This document shows positions 1 to 8,725 of a stretch of DNA of 64,000 nucleotides, one piece after another (within the stretch, counting starts at the first letter, position 1; the number at the start of each line of letters is the position of its first letter). Source of the stretch: an uncultured Campylobacterales bacterium (GTDB lineage Bacteria > Campylobacterota > Campylobacteria > Campylobacterales > Arcobacteraceae); assembly GCA_947494995.1 (NCBI GenBank), contig CANLWY010000005.1, positions 179,700 through 243,699 of the forward strand, in the 5' to 3' direction. The notes under the pieces were generated by a model. The model worked only from the letters and a program-made list of their open reading frames with translations. It searched no databases and had not been told where the DNA came from. The position numbers and the translations under genes were made by a program.

Positions 1-379
1 AACCTCCACTAACACCTACATTTGTATAAAAAGATGTGATTTTTTCAATTGAGTCTAAAGGCACATCATAACCACATTCTTCATCTATTTCTTCTTTTAC
101 AATTACATCTAAAGGCTTGTTCTTATCCACTATTCCAGCACAAAGCTCATAAGTACATAGTTTAGTCTTGTCATTTAAATATACTGGTGGTCTAAACTGC
201 TTTACTAATAAAAAGGCATTTTTCTCTTCATGATAAAGTAATACTGCTACTGAATCAAAGCTTTTTACTGCTTCCCACACTTTATTCTTTCCATTTTGTT
301 TATAAGTTATTTTTACAGGGTGAACAAACCTTGTATCTGTTAATTCATCTGTTTTAAACTCTTCAATTTTATTATTCAT
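1..379 (-). CDS. NUDIX hydrolase, NUDT14-like (3' part cut off by window edge)
   Basis: The first 126 codons of a leftward gene are visible; the rest lies outside the window. The start ATG at 379 is preceded by an AAAAGG ribosome site. Residues around 40-60 (LLVKQFRPPVYL) and the later ELCAGIVDK segment match NUDIX pyrophosphatases of the NUDT14 / UDP-sugar diphosphatase type. The Nudix box is atypical: the core EEIDEECGY keeps the metal-binding EExG glutamates, but the usual Arg before it is Glu, as tolerated in NUDT14-like proteins. The likely role is hydrolysis of a nucleoside diphosphate sugar such as ADP-ribose or UDP-glucose; the exact substrate cannot be read from the sequence. Confidence 0.85.
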   Translation of the reverse strand, partial: MNNKIEEFKTDELTDTRFVHPVKITYKQNGKNKVWEAVKSFDSVAVLLYHEEKNAFLLVKQFRPPVYLNDKTKLCTYELCAGIVDKNKPLDVIVKEEIDEECGYDVPLDSIEKITSFYTNVGVSGG

Positions 380-469
380 TATTAAACCTTTTGTATATTT
401 TATTAATTTTTAAATAAAATAAGATTAAATTTTTCTCAAAATAGATATTTAAAATAAAAGGATTTATCT

Positions 470-1078
470 ATGAAACTAAAATATACTGGTCCAAAGGAAA
501 TAATCTCCGCACAAGGAATAAGCTTCAAAAGAGGCAAAGACGACAAATATGTATATATATACCCAGCTTTTCAAATCTATAATGCAATTCATCATGATTA
601 TGAAAAAAATGTTATTTATACACATAACATAGAAGGGAAAAGATTAAATGACGAAGAGTTATTAAATAAAATTATATCCCTAAATGACAAAATAGAAATA
701 TTTTTAAAAAATAAAACAAAAGAAGTAGAAAACTACCTAGATAATGAATTTAAAAATATAGAAACAGAACATAAGAACTATAATAAAGAAGAGTTAGATG
801 TTTACAAAAAAAATTTACAAATAATGAGAAATTATAGAACTCAAAGACAGATAAATAAAATAGTCTATAACCTTCTTATTCAAACCATTGTAGATGATAT
901 TTTTGAAAATAAAATAAAAGAGATAAATACTCCATTTAATGAAAGATTCTGGCATACATTACAAACAATTCAAGGTGAATTGTCAAACCATAAAGGAAGG
1001 TCAATTGGTTCACACCTTGATATTGTTCATCAAGAAGAATCTATAACTATATCGTTAAAAATAAACTCTATTGGATAG
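470..1078 (+). CDS. hypothetical protein, 202 aa
   Basis: I do not recognise this family. The protein is soluble, with no signal peptide or membrane segment, rich in Lys, Asn, Glu and Ile. A globular N-terminal part (about residues 1-60) is followed by a long region predicted to be mostly helical (60-150) and a short C-terminal part. An AAAAGGA ribosome site sits eight bases before the ATG. The 3' end overlaps the convergent histidine kinase gene by 11 bp, which supports both frames being real. The gene stands alone on the plus strand, so the neighbours give no hint of function. Confidence 0.7.
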   Translation: MKLKYTGPKEIISAQGISFKRGKDDKYVYIYPAFQIYNAIHHDYEKNVIYTHNIEGKRLNDEELLNKIISLNDKIEIFLKNKTKEVENYLDNEFKNIETEHKNYNKEELDVYKKNLQIMRNYRTQRQINKIVYNLLIQTIVDDIFENKIKEINTPFNERFWHTLQTIQGELSNHKGRSIGSHLDIVHQEESITISLKINSIG

Positions 1079-2240
1079 TATTACTAAAGTCGATTGAAAA
1101 AGTTGAACCTTCATCGACTTTAGATACAAGATCTAACTTTAGATTATACTCTAGACATATTTTTTTTACTATATCTAATCCTAGGCCAAAACCACCCTCA
1201 TTGTTTATAGACATACCTCTTTTATATCTTTTAAAAATCTCTTTTTGATCTTTTTGAGATATTCCAATTCCAAAATCTTGAACTTCAAAGATATTATCTT
1301 TTAAAGATACAATAACCTTTGAATTAGGCTTACTATATTTAATAGAGTTTGAGATTAAATTATTTACAATTTTTTGAGTTTTGGTTTTATCCATTAAAAT
1401 ATTACACTCTTCAAGCTGTGATTCAATAACAATTTTCTTTGTAATAGAGATATCATTAAAATACTCTACGCTATCAGCTATTAATTCATTTAAACTAAAC
1501 TCTTCTTCAACACTTTCGTGATGATCATTAAAAGCAGAAAAATGGATATCATTATATACTTGTGAAATCTGTTTTGAACTACTTAAAATATACCTCATCA
1601 TCTTTTCAGAATTTTTTCCTTTTTTTAACATTGAAACAGAAGTCATTAAAACAGATACAGGTGTATTTAACTCATGAGCTGAATCTTTTATAAAATCATC
1701 CATATGCTTAACTTTTTCACGAACTGGTTTTAATAAAATCCTTGCTAAGAAATATCCGACAAAGCCTACGAATACTGCACTTAAGATAAGTGCTATAACT
1801 GTATAAATTTTAAGGCTATCTCTATCCTGTATTCCTTGACAGGTCTCCATTACAATATATTTTATTGGAATATTTTTTTCATGTAATTCTTCCACATAAA
1901 AGTGAAAATGAGAACTTTCATAAAATTTCTTTTCAAAATCTACAAACTCTTTTCCATCTAAATATGAATAAATCAATTTTTTATCTTTATCAAATAGAGC
2001 ATATCTTATAGTATCTTTTTTAAGTTTTTGAGGAACAAACTTTTTATGATGCATAAAAGAGTTCATAATATCTGTTTTTATTTCCATTGAAGCATGACTA
2101 AGTTCCATACTACATGTATTTTCTAAGCTCTCTATTTCATCTTGATAATAAACATAAAGTAAAATTCCTATCAAAAGTAAAGCAGACCCTACATATATTG
2201 AAAGAAAACTTACTAAAGCTTTTTTTTCATTAAAGTTCAA
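1068..2240 (-). CDS. sensor histidine kinase of a two-component pair
   Basis: Membrane-bound histidine kinase of 390 aa. One transmembrane segment lies at about residues 9-29, then a roughly 110-residue periplasmic sensor region, a second segment at about 143-168, a DHp domain with the phosphoacceptor motif SAHELNTPVSVL, and a HATPase domain with the N box (NNLISNSIKYSK) and the G boxes DFGIGIS and GGFGLGLDIV. The start overlaps the end of the response regulator gene by 11 bp, so the two are cotranscribed and translationally coupled. The sensed signal is unknown; the periplasmic part matches no sensor fold I can name. Confidence 0.93.
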   Translation of the reverse strand: MNFNEKKALVSFLSIYVGSALLLIGILLYVYYQDEIESLENTCSMELSHASMEIKTDIMNSFMHHKKFVPQKLKKDTIRYALFDKDKKLIYSYLDGKEFVDFEKKFYESSHFHFYVEELHEKNIPIKYIVMETCQGIQDRDSLKIYTVIALILSAVFVGFVGYFLARILLKPVREKVKHMDDFIKDSAHELNTPVSVLMTSVSMLKKGKNSEKMMRYILSSSKQISQVYNDIHFSAFNDHHESVEEEFSLNELIADSVEYFNDISITKKIVIESQLEECNILMDKTKTQKIVNNLISNSIKYSKPNSKVIVSLKDNIFEVQDFGIGISQKDQKEIFKRYKRGMSINNEGGFGLGLDIVKKICLEYNLKLDLVSKVDEGSTFSIDFSNTIQ

Positions 2241-2892
2241 ATTTATACCCTATTCCTCTTATTGTTTGAATTCTATCTTTTCCAAGAAGCTCTCTTAAGT
2301 TTTTTATATATACCCTTATAGTAGCATCAGTTGGCATCTCTTCATATGCCCAAATATTTTGTAATAACTCTTCACTAGAAATAACTCTATTTTTATGTTT
2401 ACAAAAATATTTTAAAATATCTCTCTCTTTTTGTGCAATATTTTTTGTTTTTTCTCCAATTTTAATCTGACAAGATTCTGGAAAGAACTTTACGGTGGAA
2501 GAAATAATTACATCTTCTGTTTGTTCTATTAAAAAGTGTTTACAAAGCTTCATTACTCTTTGGTCTAATTCTTCAAGGTCAAAAGGTTTTTTAATATAAT
2601 CATCAACCCCACTTTCAAAAGAGTCTTTTAAATGTTTAGTATCTTGATAAGCAGTAAGAATTATTGCAGGAGTTTGATTCTTATACTCTTCTCTAATAGT
2701 TTTTAAAACTTCTATTCCTGTCATGCTAGGAGTATTTATATCTAATAATGCTAAATCAAATACTTCATCAATTAGATATTCTAAAGCAACTTGTCCATCT
2801 GTACAAAGAGTTACATCATATCCTTTGTCCATCAGATGGTCATTTAATAAATCATTTAATGCTGGGTCATCTTCTAATAATAGAACTCTCAA
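2230..2892 (-). CDS. OmpR/PhoB-family response regulator
   Basis: DNA-binding response regulator of 220 aa. The receiver domain (about 1-118) has the acidic pocket LLEDD, the phosphoacceptor Asp51 in ALLDINTPS, and the conserved Lys in YIKKPF. The C-terminal winged helix (about 125-220) ends with the typical TIRGIGYKFEL. It pairs with the overlapping downstream kinase. The gene starts 63 bp after the stop of the methylthioribose aldolase-like gene on the same strand, so it could be read through from that operon or have its own promoter in the gap. The target genes are unknown. Confidence 0.95.
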   Translation of the reverse strand: MRVLLLEDDPALNDLLNDHLMDKGYDVTLCTDGQVALEYLIDEVFDLALLDINTPSMTGIEVLKTIREEYKNQTPAIILTAYQDTKHLKDSFESGVDDYIKKPFDLEELDQRVMKLCKHFLIEQTEDVIISSTVKFFPESCQIKIGEKTKNIAQKERDILKYFCKHKNRVISSEELLQNIWAYEEMPTDATIRVYIKNLRELLGKDRIQTIRGIGYKFEL

Positions 2893-2955
2893 AGTAATAT
2901 TCCTTTTTCAAAAGTTTATTATTATACAAAAAATTTGTTTATTCTCTGTGTACAC

Positions 2956-3564
2956 TTATTTTAATACATTTTTTAAAACTTCATATAAACTTTTTTCTGC
3001 CATTTTAAGTGTTTTTCCAAAAGAAATAACACCTTCAAAATGACCTTTCATTACAAACACATTATTTAAAAGAGGATCAATATCTTTATAAATATTTTTT
3101 ATATCCTCTACCATTTCAGGAGTACCATAGGGAGTATCATTTGTACTTAAACAATCATTTTCAAGCATATAGTTCCATATTTTTTCATTATGAATATGAA
3201 TTACTGCTTTTATACTAGGATCTAAATCATAAATAGCTGCATGTGAAATTGCTTCAGAACTTGGCTTACTTGCTCCTATAGCATAAGTTGTAAACTTTTC
3301 AAAATCTACTTTTTTTACTAGAGAATAATAGTTTGGTGTTAACTTTGGATACTCTCCTGTTTGGGTTGCTGTTATTACAAAAGAGTTTTTCTTTTTATAT
3401 CTAAGTGAAATATTTCCATATCCTATACCATTTGAGTATGCACCAATAAGTCCTAAAGAAAAGAGTCTTTGTCTTACTCTTTCTATTTTTTTGCACTCTT
3501 TTATTGCAAGTTCATCTGTTTGTGTATATTCAAGACTATACTTTACAACACCATCATCAATCAT
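2956..3564 (-). CDS. class II aldolase/adducin family protein, probable methylthioribulose-1-phosphate aldolase or dehydratase
   Basis: A 202 aa class II aldolase/adducin-fold protein. The divalent-metal ligands are visible as Glu104 (PSSEAISH), His123 and His125 (VIHIHNE) and His175 (MKGHFEG). It follows mtnA by 2 bp and closes an mtnK-mtnA-aldolase operon, so the substrate is very probably methylthioribulose-1-phosphate. Two fates are known for that compound in this fold: dehydration by MtnB in the methionine salvage pathway, or aldol cleavage to DHAP and methylthioacetaldehyde in the DHAP shunt. No mtnC, mtnD or aminotransferase follows, which favours the shunt, but the family cannot be separated by eye. 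Confidence 0.8.
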   Translation of the reverse strand: MIDDGVVKYSLEYTQTDELAIKECKKIERVRQRLFSLGLIGAYSNGIGYGNISLRYKKKNSFVITATQTGEYPKLTPNYYSLVKKVDFEKFTTYAIGASKPSSEAISHAAIYDLDPSIKAVIHIHNEKIWNYMLENDCLSTNDTPYGTPEMVEDIKNIYKDIDPLLNNVFVMKGHFEGVISFGKTLKMAEKSLYEVLKNVLK

Positions 3565-3566
3565 TT

Positions 3567-4637
3567 TTAAGCTCTAAACATTTTATAAATATCTTCTTCA
3601 TTAGTTTTACAAACACCTTTTTCGGTAATAAGACCTGTAACTAATCTAGCAGGAGTGATATCAAAACCATAGTTTACTGCTTTTGCACCTTTTGGTGTAA
3701 TTAGAAGCTCATCAACTTTTCCCTCTTTATTTAAACCTCTTATATATTTAACCTCATCTTCACTTCTTGTTTCTATAGGAATATCTTTTACTCCATCTTT
3801 TATCTCAAAATCTAAAGTTCCTTCAGGAATGGCTACATAAAAAGGTATATTATTATCATTTGCAGCCAGTGCTTTTAAATATGTTCCAATTTTATTTGCC
3901 ACATCTCCATTTGCACTAACTCTATCAGCACCTACTATACAAACATCTACTAAGCCTTGTTGCATAAGATATCCACCTGTATTATCTGGAATAATTGTAT
4001 GATTAATTTCATCTTGTCCTAATTCCCAAGAAGTTAAATTTGCACCTTGGTTTCTTGGCCTTGTTTCATCAACATAAACATGAATATCAACTCCTCTTCT
4101 TTTTGCTTCATAAATAGGAGCTAGTGCTGAACCATCATCAACAATTGCCAACCACCCAGCATTACAATGAGTCAATACATTTATAGATTTTTTACCTTTT
4201 TCTTTCATAATCTGCTCAAAAATATCACAACCATATTTTGCAATCTGAGAACTTCGTTCACTATCTTCATCACAAATTTTTATTGCCTCTTTTTTTGCAG
4301 TCTCTAATAAATCACCTTCACAATTTAAAAGTGTTTCAAGCATAATATCAACTGCCCACATAAGATTAACAGCTGTTGGTCTTGATTCTCTTATTTCTTT
4401 AGATTTTTTGATTATATATTTTAAATCACTATTCTCTTTTACGGCAAGATAAACTCCTAGTGCACCAATATTCCCGATTACGCCAGCGCCTCTTACAATC
4501 ATATCTTTAATTGCAACTATTGCATCATCTGCACTTTTTAAAATAACTGTTTCTTCTTCAAAAGGTAGTTTTGTTTGGTCTATAACCTCAACATATCCAT
4601 CTTCATTTAACCATAAGGCTCTATATTTACCATTCAT
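3567..4637 (-). CDS. mtnA: S-methyl-5-thioribose-1-phosphate isomerase
   Basis: A 356 aa enzyme of the eIF2B-related aldose-ketose isomerase family that converts methylthioribose-1-phosphate to methylthioribulose-1-phosphate. The N-terminal RGAGVIGNIGALG segment, the catalytic Cys in LTHCNAGWLA, the ETRPRNQGANLTSWEL signature and the catalytic Asp in GADRVSANGDVANKIGTY are all visible. The length is normal for the family. The start overlaps the end of mtnK by 4 bp (ATGA), and the next gene follows by 2 bp, so the three genes form one tightly coupled cytoplasmic pathway. Confidence 0.95.
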   Translation of the reverse strand: MNGKYRALWLNEDGYVEVIDQTKLPFEEETVILKSADDAIVAIKDMIVRGAGVIGNIGALGVYLAVKENSDLKYIIKKSKEIRESRPTAVNLMWAVDIMLETLLNCEGDLLETAKKEAIKICDEDSERSSQIAKYGCDIFEQIMKEKGKKSINVLTHCNAGWLAIVDDGSALAPIYEAKRRGVDIHVYVDETRPRNQGANLTSWELGQDEINHTIIPDNTGGYLMQQGLVDVCIVGADRVSANGDVANKIGTYLKALAANDNNIPFYVAIPEGTLDFEIKDGVKDIPIETRSEDEVKYIRGLNKEGKVDELLITPKGAKAVNYGFDITPARLVTGLITEKGVCKTNEEDIYKMFRA

Positions 4638-5860
4638 TTACAATTTTCCTTAATAACATGTATAAGAGTACTTATTTTTGTCATCTCTGTTCTTTTCTTA
4701 ACTAAAATTTTAGCAATAACTAGTGTCATTTTGATTGCTTTATCTCTTACTTTTAAATCTTCAATATCTCTAATATCTGCAACACCTGCAATTCCAAACA
4801 TTCTTCTTGCCATCTTACAACCAGCAAAACCAAGTGAATCTTGGAATAGTTTTAACATAAACTCTTTTTTGTATTCTTTTAGTTCATACTCATCAATAAA
4901 CCCGTCAATAATTAAACTTGACTCTTCTTTTTCATTCCAAAGTATTAAAAACTTTTGCTCAAACTTCTCTAAAACCTCTTCAATAGTTTTTAATATCCAT
5001 TCTTTATACTCTTCTTTAGTTTCAAGTGCGACATGTGAAGTATAAGACATTATAAGATTTCCAATTAAAGCACCTATATCAAACCCAAAAGGACCTACAA
5101 AAGCAAACTCTGGATCTATTACAAAAGTTTCTTCTTCATTTAGCATAATTGAACCAGTATGTAGATCTCCATGAAGTAAGGCATCAGTTTGATTCATAAA
5201 CTTATATTTTAAACTCAATACCTCTTTTTTAAACTCCATATCTTTAAAAAATTCCTGCGCAATTTCATTATTATTTGCATAATTATCATTTGTAGAATGC
5301 TTCATAAAAGCAAATGTAAATACAAAATCTTCTGTTAACTTACAAAGTTCTGTATTTGAATTAAATTTATTAATTAGCTCTCTTTTCTCTTTTGAACTTA
5401 AATTTAAAGATGATGTTTTAAATAGATTCTTAGCTAAAAATGTAGACATGTGTTCTGCAAAATTGGGATATATGATTTTATCAATCATCCCTTGTCTCAT
5501 AATAATATGTTTAGATAAGAACTGCATTATTACACAAGACATCTCTTCATTTGCATCATATATTTTAGGGATATTCTCTGGTGTATTATTGTAGAACTCT
5601 TTTAATGCTCTTATTTCATAAGTCATTCTCTCTCTACTTAAAGGATATTCTTTCCCTACACATCTTAAATAAGGAACAGCCTGTTTTAAAATAAGTGCCC
5701 TTTTACTATCTTTCATAGATTTTATAATAAATACATAGTTTAAATTTCCATCACCTATTTCATCAATATATAAATCATCTGCATTAAAATATTTTTTTAT
5801 ATCTTCTATTGAATTTAAATAAGATATAATATTCTCTTTATCTAAAATTTTATATTTCAC
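4634..5860 (-). CDS. mtnK: S-methyl-5-thioribose kinase
   Basis: A 408 aa kinase of the aminoglycoside phosphotransferase/choline kinase fold that phosphorylates methylthioribose to methylthioribose-1-phosphate. Visible are the N-terminal GDGNLNYVF loop, the catalytic LLHGDLHTGSIML motif and the metal-binding FVIDPEFAFVGPFGFDIG segment. The start codon is GTG, preceded by GGGAG at suitable spacing. It is the first gene of the mtnK-mtnA-aldolase operon; the promoter must lie in the 115 bp divergent gap shared with the Cache kinase gene at 5976. Confidence 0.95.
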   Translation of the reverse strand: MKYKILDKENIISYLNSIEDIKKYFNADDLYIDEIGDGNLNYVFIIKSMKDSKRALILKQAVPYLRCVGKEYPLSRERMTYEIRALKEFYNNTPENIPKIYDANEEMSCVIMQFLSKHIIMRQGMIDKIIYPNFAEHMSTFLAKNLFKTSSLNLSSKEKRELINKFNSNTELCKLTEDFVFTFAFMKHSTNDNYANNNEIAQEFFKDMEFKKEVLSLKYKFMNQTDALLHGDLHTGSIMLNEEETFVIDPEFAFVGPFGFDIGALIGNLIMSYTSHVALETKEEYKEWILKTIEEVLEKFEQKFLILWNEKEESSLIIDGFIDEYELKEYKKEFMLKLFQDSLGFAGCKMARRMFGIAGVADIRDIEDLKVRDKAIKMTLVIAKILVKKRTEMTKISTLIHVIKENCK

Positions 5861-5975
5861 GCACTCTCCCTTTTTTTATTTATACTTTATTAATTTACTA
5901 AAAAAATGCTTAATTTTTTTGATTATTTTATATATTAACAACACTATTAACATTATTTTAGAGTACAATATTATT

Positions 5976-7895
5976 ATGATTTATAAAAATGAGCAACAAA
6001 TACTTTTAGTTATTAGATATGCTTTACCATTGTTAATATTAATTCTTTCAATAATTATTACGGCCTTTTTATTTTATGAAAATAAATCAGATTATGAAGA
6101 GTTAAAAAATAGAGTTGAAGAAGCCTATATTAAAAATACAAAACAAGTTATAAAAGAACAAGTAGAAAATGTTTATGACTATGTAATATCAGAACAAAGC
6201 TCTACAGAAGAAAAATTAAAAAACTCTCTTATTTCAAGAGTTCATGAAGCTCATGAAATGATTTTAAATATCAATAAACACAATAAAAATATTAATGGAA
6301 ACGATATAAATAAACTGATTCCTTTAATTAAAGCTTCTATCGTTGACACAAGATTTAACAATGGAAGAGGATACTTCTTTGTATACGATAAAAAAGCTAC
6401 TAATATTATTCATCCATTAATTCCAAAACTTGAAGGTAAGAATCTAATTAATCATCAAGACACTAAAGGCACTTACGTATTAAGAGAATCATTAGAACTT
6501 TTAAAAGATAAGGATGAATCCTATCAAGAGTGGTATTGGCGAAAAGCAAAAAATGATATGAATGAATACAAAAAAATTGGTTTTGTAAAAAATATTTATG
6601 AATTAGATTGGTTTATAGGAACAGGTGAATATGTAGAAGATTTTTCAAAAGATATCCAAAGAAAAGTTTTAGAACAAATTGAAAAATTGAAATTTGGAAA
6701 GAACAGTTACTTTATAGTTGTAGATAAAAATAATAACTATATTAGTCATATCAACAAAAATCTTATTGGAAAAAATGCTTTAAAAAAATTAAGAGAAATG
6801 AATGATACTAAATCAATTGAAAAAATTGAAAAAGTATTAAAAGCAGGTGAAGGCTTTATTCATTTAGATTTTTTTAAACCAAACTCAAAAGAAATCTCTT
6901 CAAAAATCATATATTCAAAAAATGTTCCTGAATGGAACTGGGCTATTAGTACAGGCTTTTATACAGATGATGTTTCCCAACTAATTATAGAAGAAGAAAA
7001 AAGACTCAAAGATAAACACAAAGAAAATATCCAAAACCTTTTAGTAATATCTATTTTATCAACTATTCTTTTATTGCTAATATCATTTTATATATCAATA
7101 ATAATTGAAAAAAAATTCAAACAATATCAACTTGATATACAACACCATATAGATGAAAACCAAAGACAATATAAACTATTAGCACAAAAAAGTAAACTAG
7201 CAGCAATGGGTGAAATGATGGGAAATATTGCACATCAATGGAGACAACCATTATCTCTTATCTCTTCTGCTTCATCAGGGATTAGGCTGCATAAAGAGAT
7301 GAATACCTTAACAGATGAAACACTCTTAAACTTATCTGATACAATAACCAATTCTGCTCAACATCTATCAGATACTATTGAAGACTTTAGAGAATTTTAT
7401 AAACCAAATAAAGAAAAAACAATTTTTACTATGAATAGTACATTTGACAAAACCTTTAGTTTTTTAAGCTCACAATTTAGAAGTCATAATATTGAAGTTA
7501 TAAAAAATATTGATGATATTAAAATGGAAGGATATGAAAGAGAACTTTTACAAGTTTTACTAAATATTCTAAATAATGCAAGAGATGCATTAAAAGATAG
7601 AGATGATAAAAAACTTATATTTATTGATGTTTATAAAGAAAAAGAGAATGTAATTATTAATATAAAAGATAATGCGGGAGGAATAAGCGAAAAAATAATT
7701 GATCGTATATTTGAACCATATTTTACAACAAAACATCAAAGTCAAGGAACAGGTATTGGTCTATATATGTCTCAAGAAATAGTGACAAAACATATGAGTG
7801 GAAAAATCAATGCAAATAACTCTATTTATGATTATAAGAATAAAAAATATAAAGGTGCGATATTTAGAGTAGAATTACCTATTAGAGAAGAATAA
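5976..7895 (+). CDS. Cache-domain sensor histidine kinase (orphan)
   Basis: Membrane sensor kinase of 639 aa. A transmembrane helix at about 12-33 is followed by a large periplasmic region with two sCache_2-like units (GRGYFFVYD...WFIGTGEYV and GKNSYFIVVD...WAISTGFYT), a second membrane helix near 355-378, a DHp domain with [17 protein letters not shown] and an ATPase domain ending with [11 protein letters not shown]. The open frame extends 57 bp upstream, but the ATG at 5976 puts the hydrophobic helix at the usual place. A TACAAT box ends six bases before this ATG and no Shine-Dalgarno is seen, so the transcript may be leaderless. No response regulator is adjacent. Confidence 0.92.
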   Translation: MIYKNEQQILLVIRYALPLLILILSIIITAFLFYENKSDYEELKNRVEEAYIKNTKQVIKEQVENVYDYVISEQSSTEEKLKNSLISRVHEAHEMILNINKHNKNINGNDINKLIPLIKASIVDTRFNNGRGYFFVYDKKATNIIHPLIPKLEGKNLINHQDTKGTYVLRESLELLKDKDESYQEWYWRKAKNDMNEYKKIGFVKNIYELDWFIGTGEYVEDFSKDIQRKVLEQIEKLKFGKNSYFIVVDKNNNYISHINKNLIGKNALKKLREMNDTKSIEKIEKVLKAGEGFIHLDFFKPNSKEISSKIIYSKNVPEWNWAISTGFYTDDVSQLIIEEEKRLKDKHKENIQNLLVISILSTILLLLISFYISIIIEKKFKQYQLDIQHHIDENQRQYKLLAQKSKLAAMGEMMGNIAHQWRQPLSLISSASSGIRLHKEMNTLTDETLLNLSDTITNSAQHLSDTIEDFREFYKPNKEKTIFTMNSTFDKTFSFLSSQFRSHNIEVIKNIDDIKMEGYERELLQVLLNILNNARDALKDRDDKKLIFIDVYKEKENVIINIKDNAGGISEKIIDRIFEPYFTTKHQSQGTGIGLYMSQEIVTKHMSGKINANNSIYDYKNKKYKGAIFRVELPIREE

Positions 7896-7906
7896 CTTCT
7901 CTAATA
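7880..7906. terminator. bidirectional hairpin between convergent genes
   Basis: A perfect 11 bp inverted repeat (TATTAGAGAAG / CTTCTCTAATA) with a five-base loop that contains the TAA stop of the Cache kinase. It lies exactly between that gene and the convergent yajQ stop, so it can end transcription from both sides. There is no long T run, so it is a probable rather than certain intrinsic terminator. Confidence 0.6.
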
Positions 7907-7907
7907 T

Positions 7908-8405
7908 CTATTTAAAATTATCAAAAACTAAAGGAGATTTAAAATCAAGAGATTTTAAATGGCTCATAATTGCTTGTAAATCATCAATATTTTTCCCTGT
8001 AACTCTTATTTCATCACCTTGATTTACTGCTTTTACTTTTAGTTTTAGTTTTTTAATTTCTAATTGAATAGTCTTTGCTTCATCTTGTTTAATTGAATCA
8101 ATAATTGCATAAACAAATTTTCTATTACCACCTGAGCTATCCTCTTTTTTAGCCTCATCAAGTGAGTTTATTGATAATCCTCTTTTATTCATTTTTGAAA
8201 TTAAAATATCATAAATTGCTTCAACTTTATTATCACTCGAAGAGTTAATCGTAATAGTTTTAGCCCCTTGGTTAAAATCTACTTCTTTTGCAATACCTTT
8301 AAAATCATATCTATTATCAACTTCTTTTTGAGTTTGTACTACTGCATTTTTCATCTCTTGCATATCTAATTTTGCTGATATATCGAAAGCGTGTTCTTTT
8401 GCCAT
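7908..8405 (-). CDS. yajQ: YajQ family nucleotide-binding protein
   Basis: A 165 aa cytoplasmic protein of the UPF0234/YajQ family. The start MAKEHAFDISAKLDMQEM, the VDNRYDFKG segment and the late RVTGKNIDDLQ are family hallmarks, and the length is normal. Members bind nucleic acid, and in Xanthomonas and Pseudomonas they bind cyclic di-GMP as an effector. The window holds several c-di-GMP enzymes, so an effector role is possible but not shown here. It is transcribed alone, towards the convergent kinase. Confidence 0.93.
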   Translation of the reverse strand: MAKEHAFDISAKLDMQEMKNAVVQTQKEVDNRYDFKGIAKEVDFNQGAKTITINSSSDNKVEAIYDILISKMNKRGLSINSLDEAKKEDSSGGNRKFVYAIIDSIKQDEAKTIQLEIKKLKLKVKAVNQGDEIRVTGKNIDDLQAIMSHLKSLDFKSPLVFDNFK

Positions 8406-8469
8406 AAATTGTTCCTATAAAATTTTTGTTTTATTATAGAAAAATTCACATAATAGATAACTTTTCATA

Positions 8470-8715
8470 TTAATAATTTGTATCCCATTCAAGATAATCT
8501 TCTGCAATACCTAAAGTTGAAGTATCAACTGTCTCTTTTGTATTTGGATTAACTACTTGTTTTACTTCATTTTTTACTAAAGCATCAACTGCTTCTTGCA
8601 CTGAGGTAAAACTACCTAAAGAGTCATCATCAAAAACTACGTGATACTTTTTATCTTTTGATTGTCCAATATCAAATATTCCAATATCTGTAGGGTAAGA
8701 TAAAATTATTCTCAT
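8470..8715 (-). CDS. conserved-looking small hypothetical protein, 81 aa
   Basis: I do not recognise this family. It is an acidic 81 aa protein without a membrane segment. It begins MRIILSYPTDIGIFDIGQ, contains a KKYHVVFDDDSLGSFTSVQEAVDAL stretch split by Gly-Ser, and ends EDYLEWDTNY. An AAAGGA ribosome site precedes the ATG. It starts 10 bp after the stop of the DUF1501 gene and may be cotranscribed with the DUF1800/DUF1501 pair. The composition suggests a compact alpha/beta domain. No function is proposed. Confidence 0.7.
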   Translation of the reverse strand: MRIILSYPTDIGIFDIGQSKDKKYHVVFDDDSLGSFTSVQEAVDALVKNEVKQVVNPNTKETVDTSTLGIAEDYLEWDTNY

Positions 8716-8725
8716 TATAAATCCT

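Noticed and set aside
5919..5975. Upstream extension of the Cache kinase to ATG 5919
   Set aside because: The extra 19 residues are Ile/Asn-rich, overlap a TACAAT box and have no ribosome site; ATG 5976 places the membrane helix normally.
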